A stretch of 64,000 bases of DNA from Bacillota bacterium (lineage in GTDB: Bacteria; Bacillota; Clostridia; Lachnospirales; Lachnospiraceae). Below the pieces are notes generated by a model. That model was not told the origin of the DNA, did no database searches, and saw nothing but the letters and a program-made list of their open reading frames with translations. Positions 25,497 through 34,066 of the stretch are shown piece after piece (the first letter of the stretch is position 1; each line of letters begins with the position of its first letter). The translations under genes were made by a program, and so were the position numbers. The DNA lies in NCBI GenBank assembly GCA_023402845.1, contig JAEYFP010000007.1:18524-82523 (forward strand), written 5' to 3'.

Positions 25497-25512
25497 GTTA
25501 GTTAAAACTAAC
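25497..25512. promoter_or_regulatory. Candidate TetR operator before the ABC pair
   Basis: GTTAGTT, AA, AACTAAC, a perfect dyad 30 bases upstream of the first ABC start codon. It shares an AGT...AAAACT core with the site at 24771-24783. Confidence 0.45.
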
Positions 25513-25542
25513 TATAAAATGTATTTTGAAAGGAGTACACTT

Positions 25543-27354
25543 ATGAACAAACAAACAAGGGCACCAAAAGAAAAAACCGGTGTTCCCCGGCTGCTGGAGC
25601 TGGCCGGTCCTAAAAAAAACAAGCTTCTGGCAGCCTGCCTGCTTTCGGTTCTCTCCTCTGCGGCGCGGCTGATTCCTTTTTTTACGATTTATGGAATAAT
25701 CAAGGAGCTCCTTGCCCACTATACCGCCGCCGAAACAATGAATACCGCACACATATACACACTGGTCGGCTATACATTTGCCGCTGCCGTAGGATACGGC
25801 ATCTGTGCATTTGTCTCCTCGGCATTGGCACACGGTGCCGCCTACGATATCATCTATGAGCTGCGTTTATTGCTTATGGAAAAGCTCGCACGCATTCCAT
25901 CCGGCTACTTTACCGGAACTACCCAGGGAGCTGTCAAAAAGGTAATCTCAGATGATGTTGAGCAAATTGAGGTATTCATCGCCCATCATATCGCGGATAT
26001 TGCAGCCGCCGTGGCGACACCGATTTTTACGCTGATTTATCTTTTTGTCATGGATCCGCGTCTGGCACTGGTAACACTGCTTCCCATTTTAATCTCTATC
26101 TTTTTGCTTTCCGCAGGACTGAAAAACCCCAAGGGAGCACAGACGCAGGTGGATATGCACGATACCAAGGAACAGATGGAAGGCACCATCGTAGAATACA
26201 TACATGGGATGCCCGTTATAAAAATATTTAACCGGACATTAAACGCCTTTCAACGATACGAGCGGGATGTCTCAGCCTATGTCGAAACTGTAGAGCGCAC
26301 AGCGTATCACTTTGCACCGAGTATGGGGGCCTACTACGCCTTCTTTGGGGCACAGCTTTTATTCCTGCTGCCTGCGGTACTGCTTCTCATTCCGATCGCC
26401 TCCTCTTATCAGGATTTCCTGCCTCTGATCCTTTTATTTTTCCTCGTGGGAGGCGGCCTTAAGGAACCCATGGAAAATATGATGCAAATGGTCCTGCATT
26501 CCAAACGCATTACGGAGGGGGTCAGCCGAATTGACCGAATTCTGAAGCAGCCTGAGCTTTCCGGTAAAGAAACGGGAAGTCCAAAGGCATATGACATCAC
26601 CTTTGATCAGGTATCCTTTGCCTATGAGAAAGACACTGCGAGGGCCGTAAACAATGTCACGTTTCATCTCCCGCAGGGATCCGTCACCGGCATTGTGGGG
26701 CCCTCCGGAGGCGGCAAATCTACGTTGGCTCAGCTGCTGCTGAGATTCTATGAACCACAAGCAGGCAGCATCCGCATCGGAGGTGTAGATATCCGCAATA
26801 TCTCCCCTCACCACCTGATGGGCATTGTTTCTTATGTATTTCAGGACTCCTTCCTGTTTCGGGATACCGTGGAGAACAACATCCGCATGGGCAATCGGGA
26901 GGCTACCCGGATGGAAGTGGAACAGGCCGCCCAAAATGCAGGTATCCACGAGGTAATTATGGCACTTTCTAATGGGTATGATACGATAATCGGGGAAAAA
27001 GACGCCTATCTGTCCGGAGGAGAAAAACAACGGATTGCCATTGCACGGATTTTTCTTAAAAATACACCTATTGTCATTCTGGATGAAGCAACCGCCTATG
27101 CAGACGCAGAAAACGAGGCAAAGATTCAGCAGGCATTCGCAAAATTGGCAAAGAGCAAAACCGTTCTGATTATTGCCCACAGATTGAAGACCGTAGAAAA
27201 TGCCGACCGCATTCTTGTACTGGAGGACGGAACCCTGCTCGGAGCCGGAACCCATAACGAACTGCTGAATTCCTGCCCTCAATATGAAACTATGATCGCC
27301 GCCAATGAACGGCGCAACCAATGGACCATTCGAAAGGAGGCTTCACCCGCATGA
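25543..27354 (+). CDS. ABC transporter, fused permease-ATPase, subunit 1
   Basis: 603 residues: six-helix transmembrane domain (about 30-330) and ATPase (about 360-590) with Walker A GPSGGGKST, signature LSGGEKQR and Walker B IVILDEATAYADAENEA. The Walker B variant and the partner gene resemble the IrtAB/YbtPQ-type heterodimers, some of which import siderophores despite an exporter fold. Direction and substrate are open. The ATG has AAAGGAG upstream. Confidence 0.88.
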   Translation: MNKQTRAPKEKTGVPRLLELAGPKKNKLLAACLLSVLSSAARLIPFFTIYGIIKELLAHYTAAETMNTAHIYTLVGYTFAAAVGYGICAFVSSALAHGAAYDIIYELRLLLMEKLARIPSGYFTGTTQGAVKKVISDDVEQIEVFIAHHIADIAAAVATPIFTLIYLFVMDPRLALVTLLPILISIFLLSAGLKNPKGAQTQVDMHDTKEQMEGTIVEYIHGMPVIKIFNRTLNAFQRYERDVSAYVETVERTAYHFAPSMGAYYAFFGAQLLFLLPAVLLLIPIASSYQDFLPLILLFFLVGGGLKEPMENMMQMVLHSKRITEGVSRIDRILKQPELSGKETGSPKAYDITFDQVSFAYEKDTARAVNNVTFHLPQGSVTGIVGPSGGGKSTLAQLLLRFYEPQAGSIRIGGVDIRNISPHHLMGIVSYVFQDSFLFRDTVENNIRMGNREATRMEVEQAAQNAGIHEVIMALSNGYDTIIGEKDAYLSGGEKQRIAIARIFLKNTPIVILDEATAYADAENEAKIQQAFAKLAKSKTVLIIAHRLKTVENADRILVLEDGTLLGAGTHNELLNSCPQYETMIAANERRNQWTIRKEASPA

Positions 27355-29102
27355 AAAGCTTTAGGCGCTGGTTTCAAATAATTACATTTGGAGAAACAAA
27401 AAAATATATCCGGCTGACACTGTGGAGTTTTTTGGACAGCTTTGCAGTAACTATCCCTTATGCGGTCATGCTGACTGCGATTTATCTGCTGCTAATACCG
27501 CTGGCGGAGGCGGATGCACCTCTGCCCCTTAACCGACTCTGGGTTTTATGCGGCGTCCTGCTGGCTCAATTGATTATTTATTATTTCATACGCCGCAAAA
27601 CATACATTGATATCTGTGTGGGTTTTGCCGGTACAACAAAAAATGCCCGCATTTCTATGGGCGAGCATTTACGGCGTTTGTCCATGGGCTTTTTCGGCCG
27701 TCGGGATGCGGGAGATCTTTCCACGGTACTGCTGCGTGACTATTCGGAAGTGGAAACTCTGGCTTCCGGACTGATTCCGCAAATTTCCGTAATCCTTGTG
27801 CGTCTGACACTGTCTGTTATCTTTCTGTCGGCGTTTGACTGGCGTATGATGCTTGCAGTCATTTCAGTCATTCCGCTCGCGCTTCCTTTTACCTTCATGA
27901 GCTATCGCAGAATGGGACAGATCAGCGGCGAGCTGCTGGAGGCGCAGCAGAATGCCGCATCCGGCATCCTTGAATATGTAGGTGGAATTCAGACGCTGAA
28001 AGCGTTCAATATGGCCGGAAATCAATTTGAGACGCTGAAAGCTTCTTTTTCCAGGCAGCATCAGCATTCCATAGGAATGGAGATGGCGGCTGCTCCGGTC
28101 GGCATGATCGGACGCTTTGTGCTCAACTGCGGCATCGGGATCGTGATGCTCACAGGCGCCGGACTCCTGACAAAAGGCACTCTGCAGCCGTTTTATTATA
28201 TTGTATTCCTGCTTCTTTCGCTGAATATTTATGAGCCGGTGATGATTCTGTTCGGCTTCATCGCAGATTTTGCCCGAACAAACCGTTCCGCCGCCCGCAT
28301 CGATGAGCTGAAAATGGAAAAGCCCCTGCCCGAGCCTGTCGAAGGCATCCGGCCTAAGGGGACAGATATTACATTCCAAAATGTTTCCTTCTCCTACGGC
28401 AATCAGGAGGTGCTGCATCATATTTCCCTAAAATTTCCCGAAAAAAGTATCACGGCACTGGTCGGGCCGTCCGGTTCCGGAAAATCTACAATCACCCGGC
28501 TGACCGCACGTTTTTGGGATACAAGCAGCGGAATTATCACACTTGGCGGCGTGCCGCTCGGGCAAATAAAATCAGAAACACTGCTTTCCCATATCAGCAT
28601 GGTGTTTCAGGATGTGTATCTATTTCATGATACGATCGAAGCAAACATCCGTATGGGACGATCTGATGCAACAATGACGGAAGTGATTGCTGCGGCAAAA
28701 ACCGCGGCCTGCCATGACTTTATTACGGCTCTTCCGAACGGATATCAAACCATTGTCGGCGAAGGCGGGTCTACACTTTCGGGCGGTGAGAAACAGCGCA
28801 TTTCCATTGCACGCGCACTTTTGAAAAATGCACCCATTGTCCTGCTCGACGAAGCGACCGCCTCACTTGATCCGGAAAATGAAGTGCTCATCCAACAGGC
28901 TATCAGTGCTCTCGTAGCTGAGAAGACAGTCATTGTTATCGCTCATCGGCTGCAATCCGTATGCAATGCGGATCAGATCATTGTACTGGAAAACGGTACG
29001 GTAAAGGAAGTGGGTATGCACGAGCAGCTGATCAGTCAAAAGGGACTGTATGCGCGTCTATGGGAAGAGCAGAGCCGGGCGGGAAGTTGGAAAATCAAAT
29101 AA
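27351..29102 (+). CDS. ABC transporter, fused permease-ATPase, subunit 2
   Basis: 583 residues with the same fold as the preceding gene: transmembrane part to about 320, Walker A GPSGSGKST, signature LSGGEKQRISIARAL, Walker B IVLLDEATASLDPENE and His in IAHRLQ. It is coupled to subunit 1 by a 4-base ATGA overlap, so the two form a heterodimer. The ATG at 27351 has AAAGGAGG upstream. Confidence 0.9.
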   Translation: MKSFRRWFQIITFGETKKYIRLTLWSFLDSFAVTIPYAVMLTAIYLLLIPLAEADAPLPLNRLWVLCGVLLAQLIIYYFIRRKTYIDICVGFAGTTKNARISMGEHLRRLSMGFFGRRDAGDLSTVLLRDYSEVETLASGLIPQISVILVRLTLSVIFLSAFDWRMMLAVISVIPLALPFTFMSYRRMGQISGELLEAQQNAASGILEYVGGIQTLKAFNMAGNQFETLKASFSRQHQHSIGMEMAAAPVGMIGRFVLNCGIGIVMLTGAGLLTKGTLQPFYYIVFLLLSLNIYEPVMILFGFIADFARTNRSAARIDELKMEKPLPEPVEGIRPKGTDITFQNVSFSYGNQEVLHHISLKFPEKSITALVGPSGSGKSTITRLTARFWDTSSGIITLGGVPLGQIKSETLLSHISMVFQDVYLFHDTIEANIRMGRSDATMTEVIAAAKTAACHDFITALPNGYQTIVGEGGSTLSGGEKQRISIARALLKNAPIVLLDEATASLDPENEVLIQQAISALVAEKTVIVIAHRLQSVCNADQIIVLENGTVKEVGMHEQLISQKGLYARLWEEQSRAGSWKIK

Positions 29103-29652
29103 TACTTTTTATATTTCTATCCAGTACCTTTGCAGTCACGATCAGCAGAAGCTCTTCCACAGCAGCCAATGTCGCAGCTACAAGCAGACAAAAAACAACA
29201 ATATCAGACCTGCCTGTCAGATAAACAGGCAGGCCGATCAAAAGCAGGAGACCCGCCGCTTTATTTGCATAGGTATGCAGTGCCGCAAACACATGAAATT
29301 TCAAATATCCTATTCCAATAGACAGCATTTTTATCAAGAAGATACCTGCAACCCAAAAAAATCCCCATGCCGGAAACCGCACATGAGTCAGAAAAAGGTA
29401 AGTCATAATAACGGCAAACACCGTATCGCCCAAGCTGTCCAGAATTGCACCTGTTTTACTGGCCGCATGAAATTTTCTCGCCAAATAGCCATCCGCAATG
29501 TCGCTTAAGCCGCAAGCCGAATAGAGACACCAAAACCAGAAATGAAAAGGCTCAGGCAGCAGCAGACAGACGGACAGCACAATTCGCAGCGCCGAAATAG
29601 CATTAGGAATATACGATTTTAAATTATCGCCGCCGAATAAATGCAGCTTCAT
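29095..29652 (-). CDS. CDP-alcohol phosphatidyltransferase family protein
   Basis: 185 residues, about five to six helices. The catalytic motif D-x2-D-G-x2-A-R...G-x3-D-x3-D is present as DIADGYLARKF (about 50-60) plus GAILDSLGD. It would join a CDP-diacylglycerol to an alcohol headgroup in the membrane; the alcohol is not predictable. The last bases overlap the convergent ABC gene. Confidence 0.88.
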   Translation of the reverse strand: MKLHLFGGDNLKSYIPNAISALRIVLSVCLLLPEPFHFWFWCLYSACGLSDIADGYLARKFHAASKTGAILDSLGDTVFAVIMTYLFLTHVRFPAWGFFWVAGIFLIKMLSIGIGYLKFHVFAALHTYANKAAGLLLLIGLPVYLTGRSDIVVFCLLVAATLAAVEELLLIVTAKVLDRNIKSII

Positions 29653-29661
29653 CAGTTTCTC

Positions 29662-29868
29662 CTATCCGATCCGACTGAACAATACTGTCTGTTCTTTTAA
29701 GGAAATTTTACCTACCTGATATCCGAATTCCTCCAGTTCCTTTTTGTAATTTAAAAAGGAATGGTCAAGCGGAACACCGGCGATCTTTCCGATTTCATCA
29801 AAAGTTAATTTCAGTGACAGGCTTCCGTCATTTTTTATATAGTCCCATAAGGCGTTATATTTACTCAT
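29662..29868 (-). CDS. Small conserved hypothetical protein (68 residues)
   Basis: MSKYNALWDYIKNDG followed by LKLTFDEIGKIAGVPLDHSF resembles a family of short proteins common in Clostridia with a predicted winged-helix-like fold. Function unknown. It sits 9 bases upstream of the phosphatidyltransferase gene and is probably co-transcribed with it. Confidence 0.7.
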   Translation of the reverse strand: MSKYNALWDYIKNDGSLSLKLTFDEIGKIAGVPLDHSFLNYKKELEEFGYQVGKISLKEQTVLFSRIG

Positions 29869-29988
29869 TCTGTTTCACTCCTGAAAAATTTCTCCGGCTG
29901 CCGGCTTTTGTCGGCACAAAAGATACTATTTAATTATAATCGGACAGATTGCACATCGCAATCACTTTTAAAAAAAGTATGAAATAGC

Positions 29989-30026
29989 TTGACAACCGAT
30001 TAATTAGTAACTATAATGGTTACTAA
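29989..30026 (+). promoter_or_regulatory. Promoter and operator of the Rrf2-redox operon
   Basis: TTGACA (29989-29994), 17 bases, TATAAT (30012-30017). A perfect dyad TTAGTAAC-N7-GTTACTAA (30004-30026) is centred on the -10 box, ideal for autorepression by the Rrf2 protein. Confidence 0.75.
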
Positions 30027-30037
30027 AGGTGGTGCTT

Positions 30038-30448
30038 ATGTATTCTACTAAATTATCGGTTAGTGTCCATATTATGAGTGTGATTGCATTGACAAATGCT
30101 CAGCCTGTTACATCGGAGTATATTGCTTCCAGCATTAATACGAACCCGGCGCTGGTCCGGCGCTTAATGAGCCGTCTGAGCAAAGCACAGCTGATTGAAA
30201 CAAGCACAAAAATTGGTGTTACAGGACTTGCAAAAAAAGCAGAAGAAATTACACTTCTGGATATATTTTTGGCTGTGGAGGACCACTTGACTTTGTTTGG
30301 AATTCACAGTAATACCAATCATAAATGCCCTGTCGGGGCAAAGATCGAAGGTACCTTGAAACATTTATACAGCAATATTCAGAGTGCAGCAGAAAATGAG
30401 ATGTCTGCCATCACATTGGCTGACATCACAAAAGAATTCAGCACATGA
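30038..30448 (+). CDS. Rrf2 family transcriptional regulator (YwnA-like)
   Basis: 136 residues. Winged helix-turn-helix in the first 60 residues (VTSEYIASSINTNPALVRRLM) and the dimer helix at the C-terminus (IQSAAENEMSAITLADITK). It has one Cys in a KCPVG segment instead of the three of IscR-type sensors, so an iron-sulfur cluster is unlikely and a thiol switch is possible. The downstream genes encode NAD(P)- and FMN-dependent proteins, as in Bacillus ywnA-ywnB. Confidence 0.88.
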   Translation: MYSTKLSVSVHIMSVIALTNAQPVTSEYIASSINTNPALVRRLMSRLSKAQLIETSTKIGVTGLAKKAEEITLLDIFLAVEDHLTLFGIHSNTNHKCPVGAKIEGTLKHLYSNIQSAAENEMSAITLADITKEFST

Positions 30449-30464
30449 GACAGGAGGGATTTTT

Positions 30465-31106
30465 ATGAAACTGGCAATTATCGGAGCATCCGGCATGGCC
30501 GGCACCGCCCTTTATAAAGAGAGCGTGTCACGCGGGCATGAAGTAACTGCGATTGTACGAAACAAAGAAAAAGCCGTTTCCTTGCTTGGAAGCGGTGCAA
30601 GCGTAATTGAAAAAAATGTTTTTGATTTATCAAAATCAGAGCTTGACGGGTTCGATGTTATTATCAATGCTTTTTCGGCATCGCCGGATAAAGCGTATCT
30701 GCATCTTGATTTGGCTGCAAAGCTAATTTCAATGTTCAGAGAAACGCAAAGCCCGCGTTTATTCTTTATTCTAGGCGCAGGGAGCCTGCTTGATCAGGAG
30801 GGAAACCTATTTTTGGATACTATAAAATTGGCTCCAAATGCCGATTCTTGGATCTCCATTCCGATTGAGGCCTACAAAACCCTTCATTTTCTGCAAAGTA
30901 TTGAAAATGTCAACTGGGTGGGGGTATCTCCTTCAGCAGAATTTACTCCCGGAGAAGCAACAGTTCCTGTTTTAGGCAAGGATCATCTGCTTAGCACTGC
31001 AAATGGGAAGTCTCTCGTTACAAGTGGAACCATGGCGGTTGCGATTCTGGATGAAATAGAAAAACCCCAGTTTATCCGCACAAGATTCACAGTATGCAAT
31101 CAGTAA
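30465..31106 (+). CDS. NAD(P)-binding Rossmann protein (YwnB-like)
   Basis: 213 residues. The glycine-rich motif MKLAIIGASGMAGTAL at the N-terminus and LFFILGAGSLLD and GEATVPVLGKDHLL later fit the atypical SDR family of NAD(P)H-binding reductases. Substrate unknown. It starts 16 bases after the Rrf2 gene with CAGGAGGG upstream. Confidence 0.85.
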   Translation: MKLAIIGASGMAGTALYKESVSRGHEVTAIVRNKEKAVSLLGSGASVIEKNVFDLSKSELDGFDVIINAFSASPDKAYLHLDLAAKLISMFRETQSPRLFFILGAGSLLDQEGNLFLDTIKLAPNADSWISIPIEAYKTLHFLQSIENVNWVGVSPSAEFTPGEATVPVLGKDHLLSTANGKSLVTSGTMAVAILDEIEKPQFIRTRFTVCNQ

Positions 31107-31138
31107 CTTATTAAAACATATAACGGAGGTAATTAATT

Positions 31139-31687
31139 ATGAGTAAAACAGTTGGAATTATTACAGGTAGTTTAAGAAAAAATTCTTTTTCCGGAAGCAT
31201 TGCCGATTATGTCAAGAATCACGCACCCGCAGACCTCAAGTTCAAAATAATTGATATCAGCGAACTTCCTCTTTACAATCAGGACTACGACGGTTCCGAT
31301 CCGAAAGAATACACGACATTCCGCGATGAAATACAGGCTTTGGACGGACTGCTCTTCATTACGCCGGAGCATAACCGTTCCATTCCCGCGGCGCTTAAAA
31401 ATGCACTGGATGTAGGCTCCCGCCCTTATGGGAAAAATGTTTGGAGCGGTAAGCCCGGGGCTGTCATCAGCCAATCCCCCGGAGGAATCGGCGGCTTTGG
31501 AGCAAATCATCACCTGCGTCAGGTGCTTGCTTTTCTGAATGTTTTAACTTTAGCCCAGCCCGAAGCGTATATTGGTTCTTACCATACTTTAATTGACGAG
31601 AACGGTTCCTTAACCAATGAAGTAACAAAATCTTTCATTGATAATTTCTTAAATGCATTCAAAGACTGGATAGAAAAGGTGTCTTAA
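31139..31687 (+). CDS. NADPH-dependent FMN reductase
   Basis: 182 residues. TVGIITGSLRKNSFSGSIA binds the FMN phosphate, followed by PLYNQDYDG, LLFITPEHNRSIPAALKNAL and ISQSPGGIGGFGANHHLRQV, the standard order of the family. It may act as quinone or chromate reductase. It is the last gene of the Rrf2 operon, before a terminator. Confidence 0.92.
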   Translation: MSKTVGIITGSLRKNSFSGSIADYVKNHAPADLKFKIIDISELPLYNQDYDGSDPKEYTTFRDEIQALDGLLFITPEHNRSIPAALKNALDVGSRPYGKNVWSGKPGAVISQSPGGIGGFGANHHLRQVLAFLNVLTLAQPEAYIGSYHTLIDENGSLTNEVTKSFIDNFLNAFKDWIEKVS

Positions 31688-31705
31688 TTGTTTCACAGAT
31701 ATTCC

Positions 31706-31739
31706 AAAGGGAGTCAATCTTAATCCATTGACTCCCTTT
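31706..31739. terminator. Bidirectional terminator between the FMN reductase and MFS genes
   Basis: AAAGGGAGTCAAT, 8 bases, ATTGACTCCCTTT. Both convergent genes end within 20 bases of it. Confidence 0.75.
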
Positions 31740-31754
31740 AAAACTGAGAACAAA

Positions 31755-33050
31755 TCATTCTTGAACCGCTTCAGGTTCACAAGCATCCCCTCCGTTTATT
31801 TTAATAGCGCGAAGCTTTCCGTTCCTGCCCGCTGTCATTGCCGCAAGTACCATACCAAGCCCAGCCAGGATTAACAGAAAACCGATACCCCGGCCTTCCC
31901 CAGTACCGATCAACCTTCCGACACTGTCTGCCAAAGACCCCGACTCTGCAAGCATCGGTTCAAATATTCGGTCGGCAAGCACGCCGCAGACTGCATAGGC
32001 GAACACCGTACCTGCCTGTGTCAGAAGACTTACAAGTCCCCACACCCTGCCCTGCAGCGCATCCGGTATGCTGACGCGCAGAAGCACATCCGCGCAGGTG
32101 TTTAGGAACGGAATGGAGAAAAAGAATAGAAACAGTACGATTCCTACAAAATTCAGATTTTTATTCACGCCCGCCAACGACATCAAAATACCGCCTGCTA
32201 ACGCCGACGCGAATAAGATATCGGCATGTCTTTTTTTTATGCCGAATATTCCGATGAATATACTGCCAATCAGCATCCCGACCGCACACAAAGATTCCAT
32301 CAGCCCTACGGTTTTTGCATCAGCAGCGGCAAGAATCATCGGTGCCGTCAAGGTTTGTATGAATCCTACAAAAAAGCAGAGCAGCGCCATAATTACTACA
32401 AGAGCCGCGACACCTTCGTTCTTTGCGATCCATGAAATACCTTTCTTAAGCTCTCCTGCAATTCCCGTTATGCATACTTTTTCTGCCGGCTTTCTGATTG
32501 TTTTCCTTACCGACGCGACTGCTGCCACTGTCATAAAAAATGTTCCGATATCAATCAGCAGAATCAGTCGGATATCCGCAAAGCTAAGAAGAATCCCCGC
32601 CAGGGCCGGGGATATCAGATATTTAGCATTTCCCGCCATCTGCACCATGCCGCTTGCCTTTGCATATTCCTCCTTTGTCAGCAAATCTGTGACCGTCGCC
32701 TTATAAGACGGCTCCAAAAGAGCGACAAATACTGCGTTTACAATCACCGCAATCAAAATTACCGCAAAACCCTTTTCTCCGTTTTGTATTGCAAGCAACA
32801 GATAAAGCAGACCCATTCCGGAACATAAATCACCTAAAATCATCAAAAGCCTTCTGTCGTAGCGGTCCGCCAAAACGCCGCCCAGCGGACTTAGTAAAAT
32901 CGTCGGCAGATAAGCAAGCAGGGTTACGAGTGAAACAGCGCTTACGCTCCCGGTCAGCCGATATACATACACAGATAGAGCAAATGCGGTCATGCCGCTC
33001 CCTATTCCGGAAACAAGCTCTCCCAGCCATATTATTTTAAACTGTTTCAT
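31755..33050 (-). CDS. MFS transporter, multidrug-efflux type
   Basis: 431 residues with twelve predicted helices. The loop 2-3 motif GGVLADRYDRR (about 57-67) and the opening FKIIWLGELVSGIGSGMTAFA match the MFS_3 group that includes macrolide and enterobactin exporters. Ligand unknown. Its start directly follows the TetR stop, so the two form one operon. Confidence 0.9.
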   Translation of the reverse strand: MKQFKIIWLGELVSGIGSGMTAFALSVYVYRLTGSVSAVSLVTLLAYLPTILLSPLGGVLADRYDRRLLMILGDLCSGMGLLYLLLAIQNGEKGFAVILIAVIVNAVFVALLEPSYKATVTDLLTKEEYAKASGMVQMAGNAKYLISPALAGILLSFADIRLILLIDIGTFFMTVAAVASVRKTIRKPAEKVCITGIAGELKKGISWIAKNEGVAALVVIMALLCFFVGFIQTLTAPMILAAADAKTVGLMESLCAVGMLIGSIFIGIFGIKKRHADILFASALAGGILMSLAGVNKNLNFVGIVLFLFFFSIPFLNTCADVLLRVSIPDALQGRVWGLVSLLTQAGTVFAYAVCGVLADRIFEPMLAESGSLADSVGRLIGTGEGRGIGFLLILAGLGMVLAAMTAGRNGKLRAIKINGGDACEPEAVQE

Positions 33051-33051
33051 C

Positions 33052-33696
33052 TCACTCCTCCAAGACCGGCTGCATCCAATGTTTCACTACGATTTCCCAA
33101 ATCCGATCATCATCGATGCTCAGCATCTTTCCGAGCAAAGCGATCAATGCCCGAAAGATACTTTGCTGCCTGTCCTGCGAAAGCTCAAAAATGCCCTCAT
33201 CTAAAAGCATCACAGCAGCTGCCATAAAAATCTGCATGTATTCCTGCGGATAATCACACCGGAAATCTCCCTTTTTATTACCTTCCTCAATCACACCCGC
33301 AAGAATCGGTACAGTTAATGCCACAATAGATGTTAAAGACTTCTGGTGCATCAGTGCATTTTCCTGACGGTGCATTTCTTCAATGATACCGGTTCCCCTT
33401 TCCTCTTTCATCCGCAGTGCCAAAAAAATATGCATTAACTTTTCCTGTGAAGAAAGCAACGGATTCAGTGCCGCCGTTCGTGCCCTTTCAGATGCCTGTT
33501 TGGCAGCACGGTCGATAATACCGTCCAGCACCTCCTCCTTTGATTTGAAATAATGATAAAACGTTCCTTTCGCAATTCCTACTTTATTTAAGATGTCATT
33601 AACCGTGCATTTTTCATAACCCTTTTCAACAAACAGCCTTTGCGCAGTATCCAGTATTTCATTTTGCCGTTCGTTGTGCTCTTTTACAATTCTCAT
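33052..33696 (-). CDS. TetR family transcriptional regulator
   Basis: 214 residues. Helix-turn-helix YEKCTVNDILNKVGIAKGTF (about 29-48) followed by YHYFKSKEEVLD. The ATG at 33696 has AAAGGAG upstream; the in-frame start at 33732 does not. A 29-bp palindrome upstream (33839-33867) is the likely autoregulatory operator, and the MFS gene follows. Confidence 0.92.
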   Translation of the reverse strand: MRIVKEHNERQNEILDTAQRLFVEKGYEKCTVNDILNKVGIAKGTFYHYFKSKEEVLDGIIDRAAKQASERARTAALNPLLSSQEKLMHIFLALRMKEERGTGIIEEMHRQENALMHQKSLTSIVALTVPILAGVIEEGNKKGDFRCDYPQEYMQIFMAAAVMLLDEGIFELSQDRQQSIFRALIALLGKMLSIDDDRIWEIVVKHWMQPVLEE

Positions 33697-33749
33697 ATTG
33701 TGGTCTCCTTTAAAAGCAAAGATATACTTCACCTACTCTTGCGGTTTAC

Positions 33750-33836
33750 TCCGGCAGCACAGCTTTTGTTCCGGGCGCGCAGCTGCGCATTCTGCACGGA
33801 GTGCGTTTATGTAATAGGAACATTTTTCTATCACAT
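33750..33836 (-). repeat. Leader repeat module, copy 2 (TetR leader)
   Basis: ACTCCG and CGGAGT bracket a GC-rich part with GCGCAGCTGCGC (33777-33788), followed by a hairpin with TTTATGTAATAGGA/CTATCACATAAA arms (33806-33837). The order and spacing match 17956-18075, although the GC-rich parts differ in sequence. Confidence 0.4.
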
Positions 33837-33838
33837 AA

Positions 33839-33867
33839 ATAAATAGACCGACGGTCGGTCTATTTAT
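33839..33867. promoter_or_regulatory. TetR-type operator, 29-bp perfect palindrome
   Basis: Two 14-base arms around one central base at 33853, with core TAGACCGAC/GTCGGTCTA. It lies 143 bases upstream of the TetR start codon. Confidence 0.7.
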
Positions 33868-33932
33868 AAAATAACATATTCAATAATGAATTGCAATTCA
33901 TTTTTATGATATTGCTGAAATTGGTTGCATCG

Positions 33933-34057
33933 ATTTCATAAGAAGCCAAAACATTACTACTGCAACGTAACAAGGTCTTTCTTATGAAATAAAAAAACAA
34001 AAGTGTGCTTCACAGCTCCTGCGATCAACTACTCTGATAGCACCACTTTTGTTTTTT
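33933..34057. terminator. Nested hairpins and terminator after the DODA gene
   Basis: AAAACAAAAGTG (33994-34005) pairs with CACTTTTGTTTT (34044-34055) and on the minus strand is followed by seven T: a terminator. A second 12-base inverted repeat (33933-33944 and 33979-33990, ATTTCATAAGAA and complement) follows. The rest of 33697-34066 holds the TetR leader, its operator and AT-rich sequence; no gene is seen. Confidence 0.65.
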
Positions 34058-34066
34058 GATTTGAAA

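Noticed and set aside
26434..27321. 295-codon open frame antisense to the first ABC gene
   Set aside because: Shadow of the ABC coding strand; no SD, and the sense frame carries all conserved ATPase motifs.
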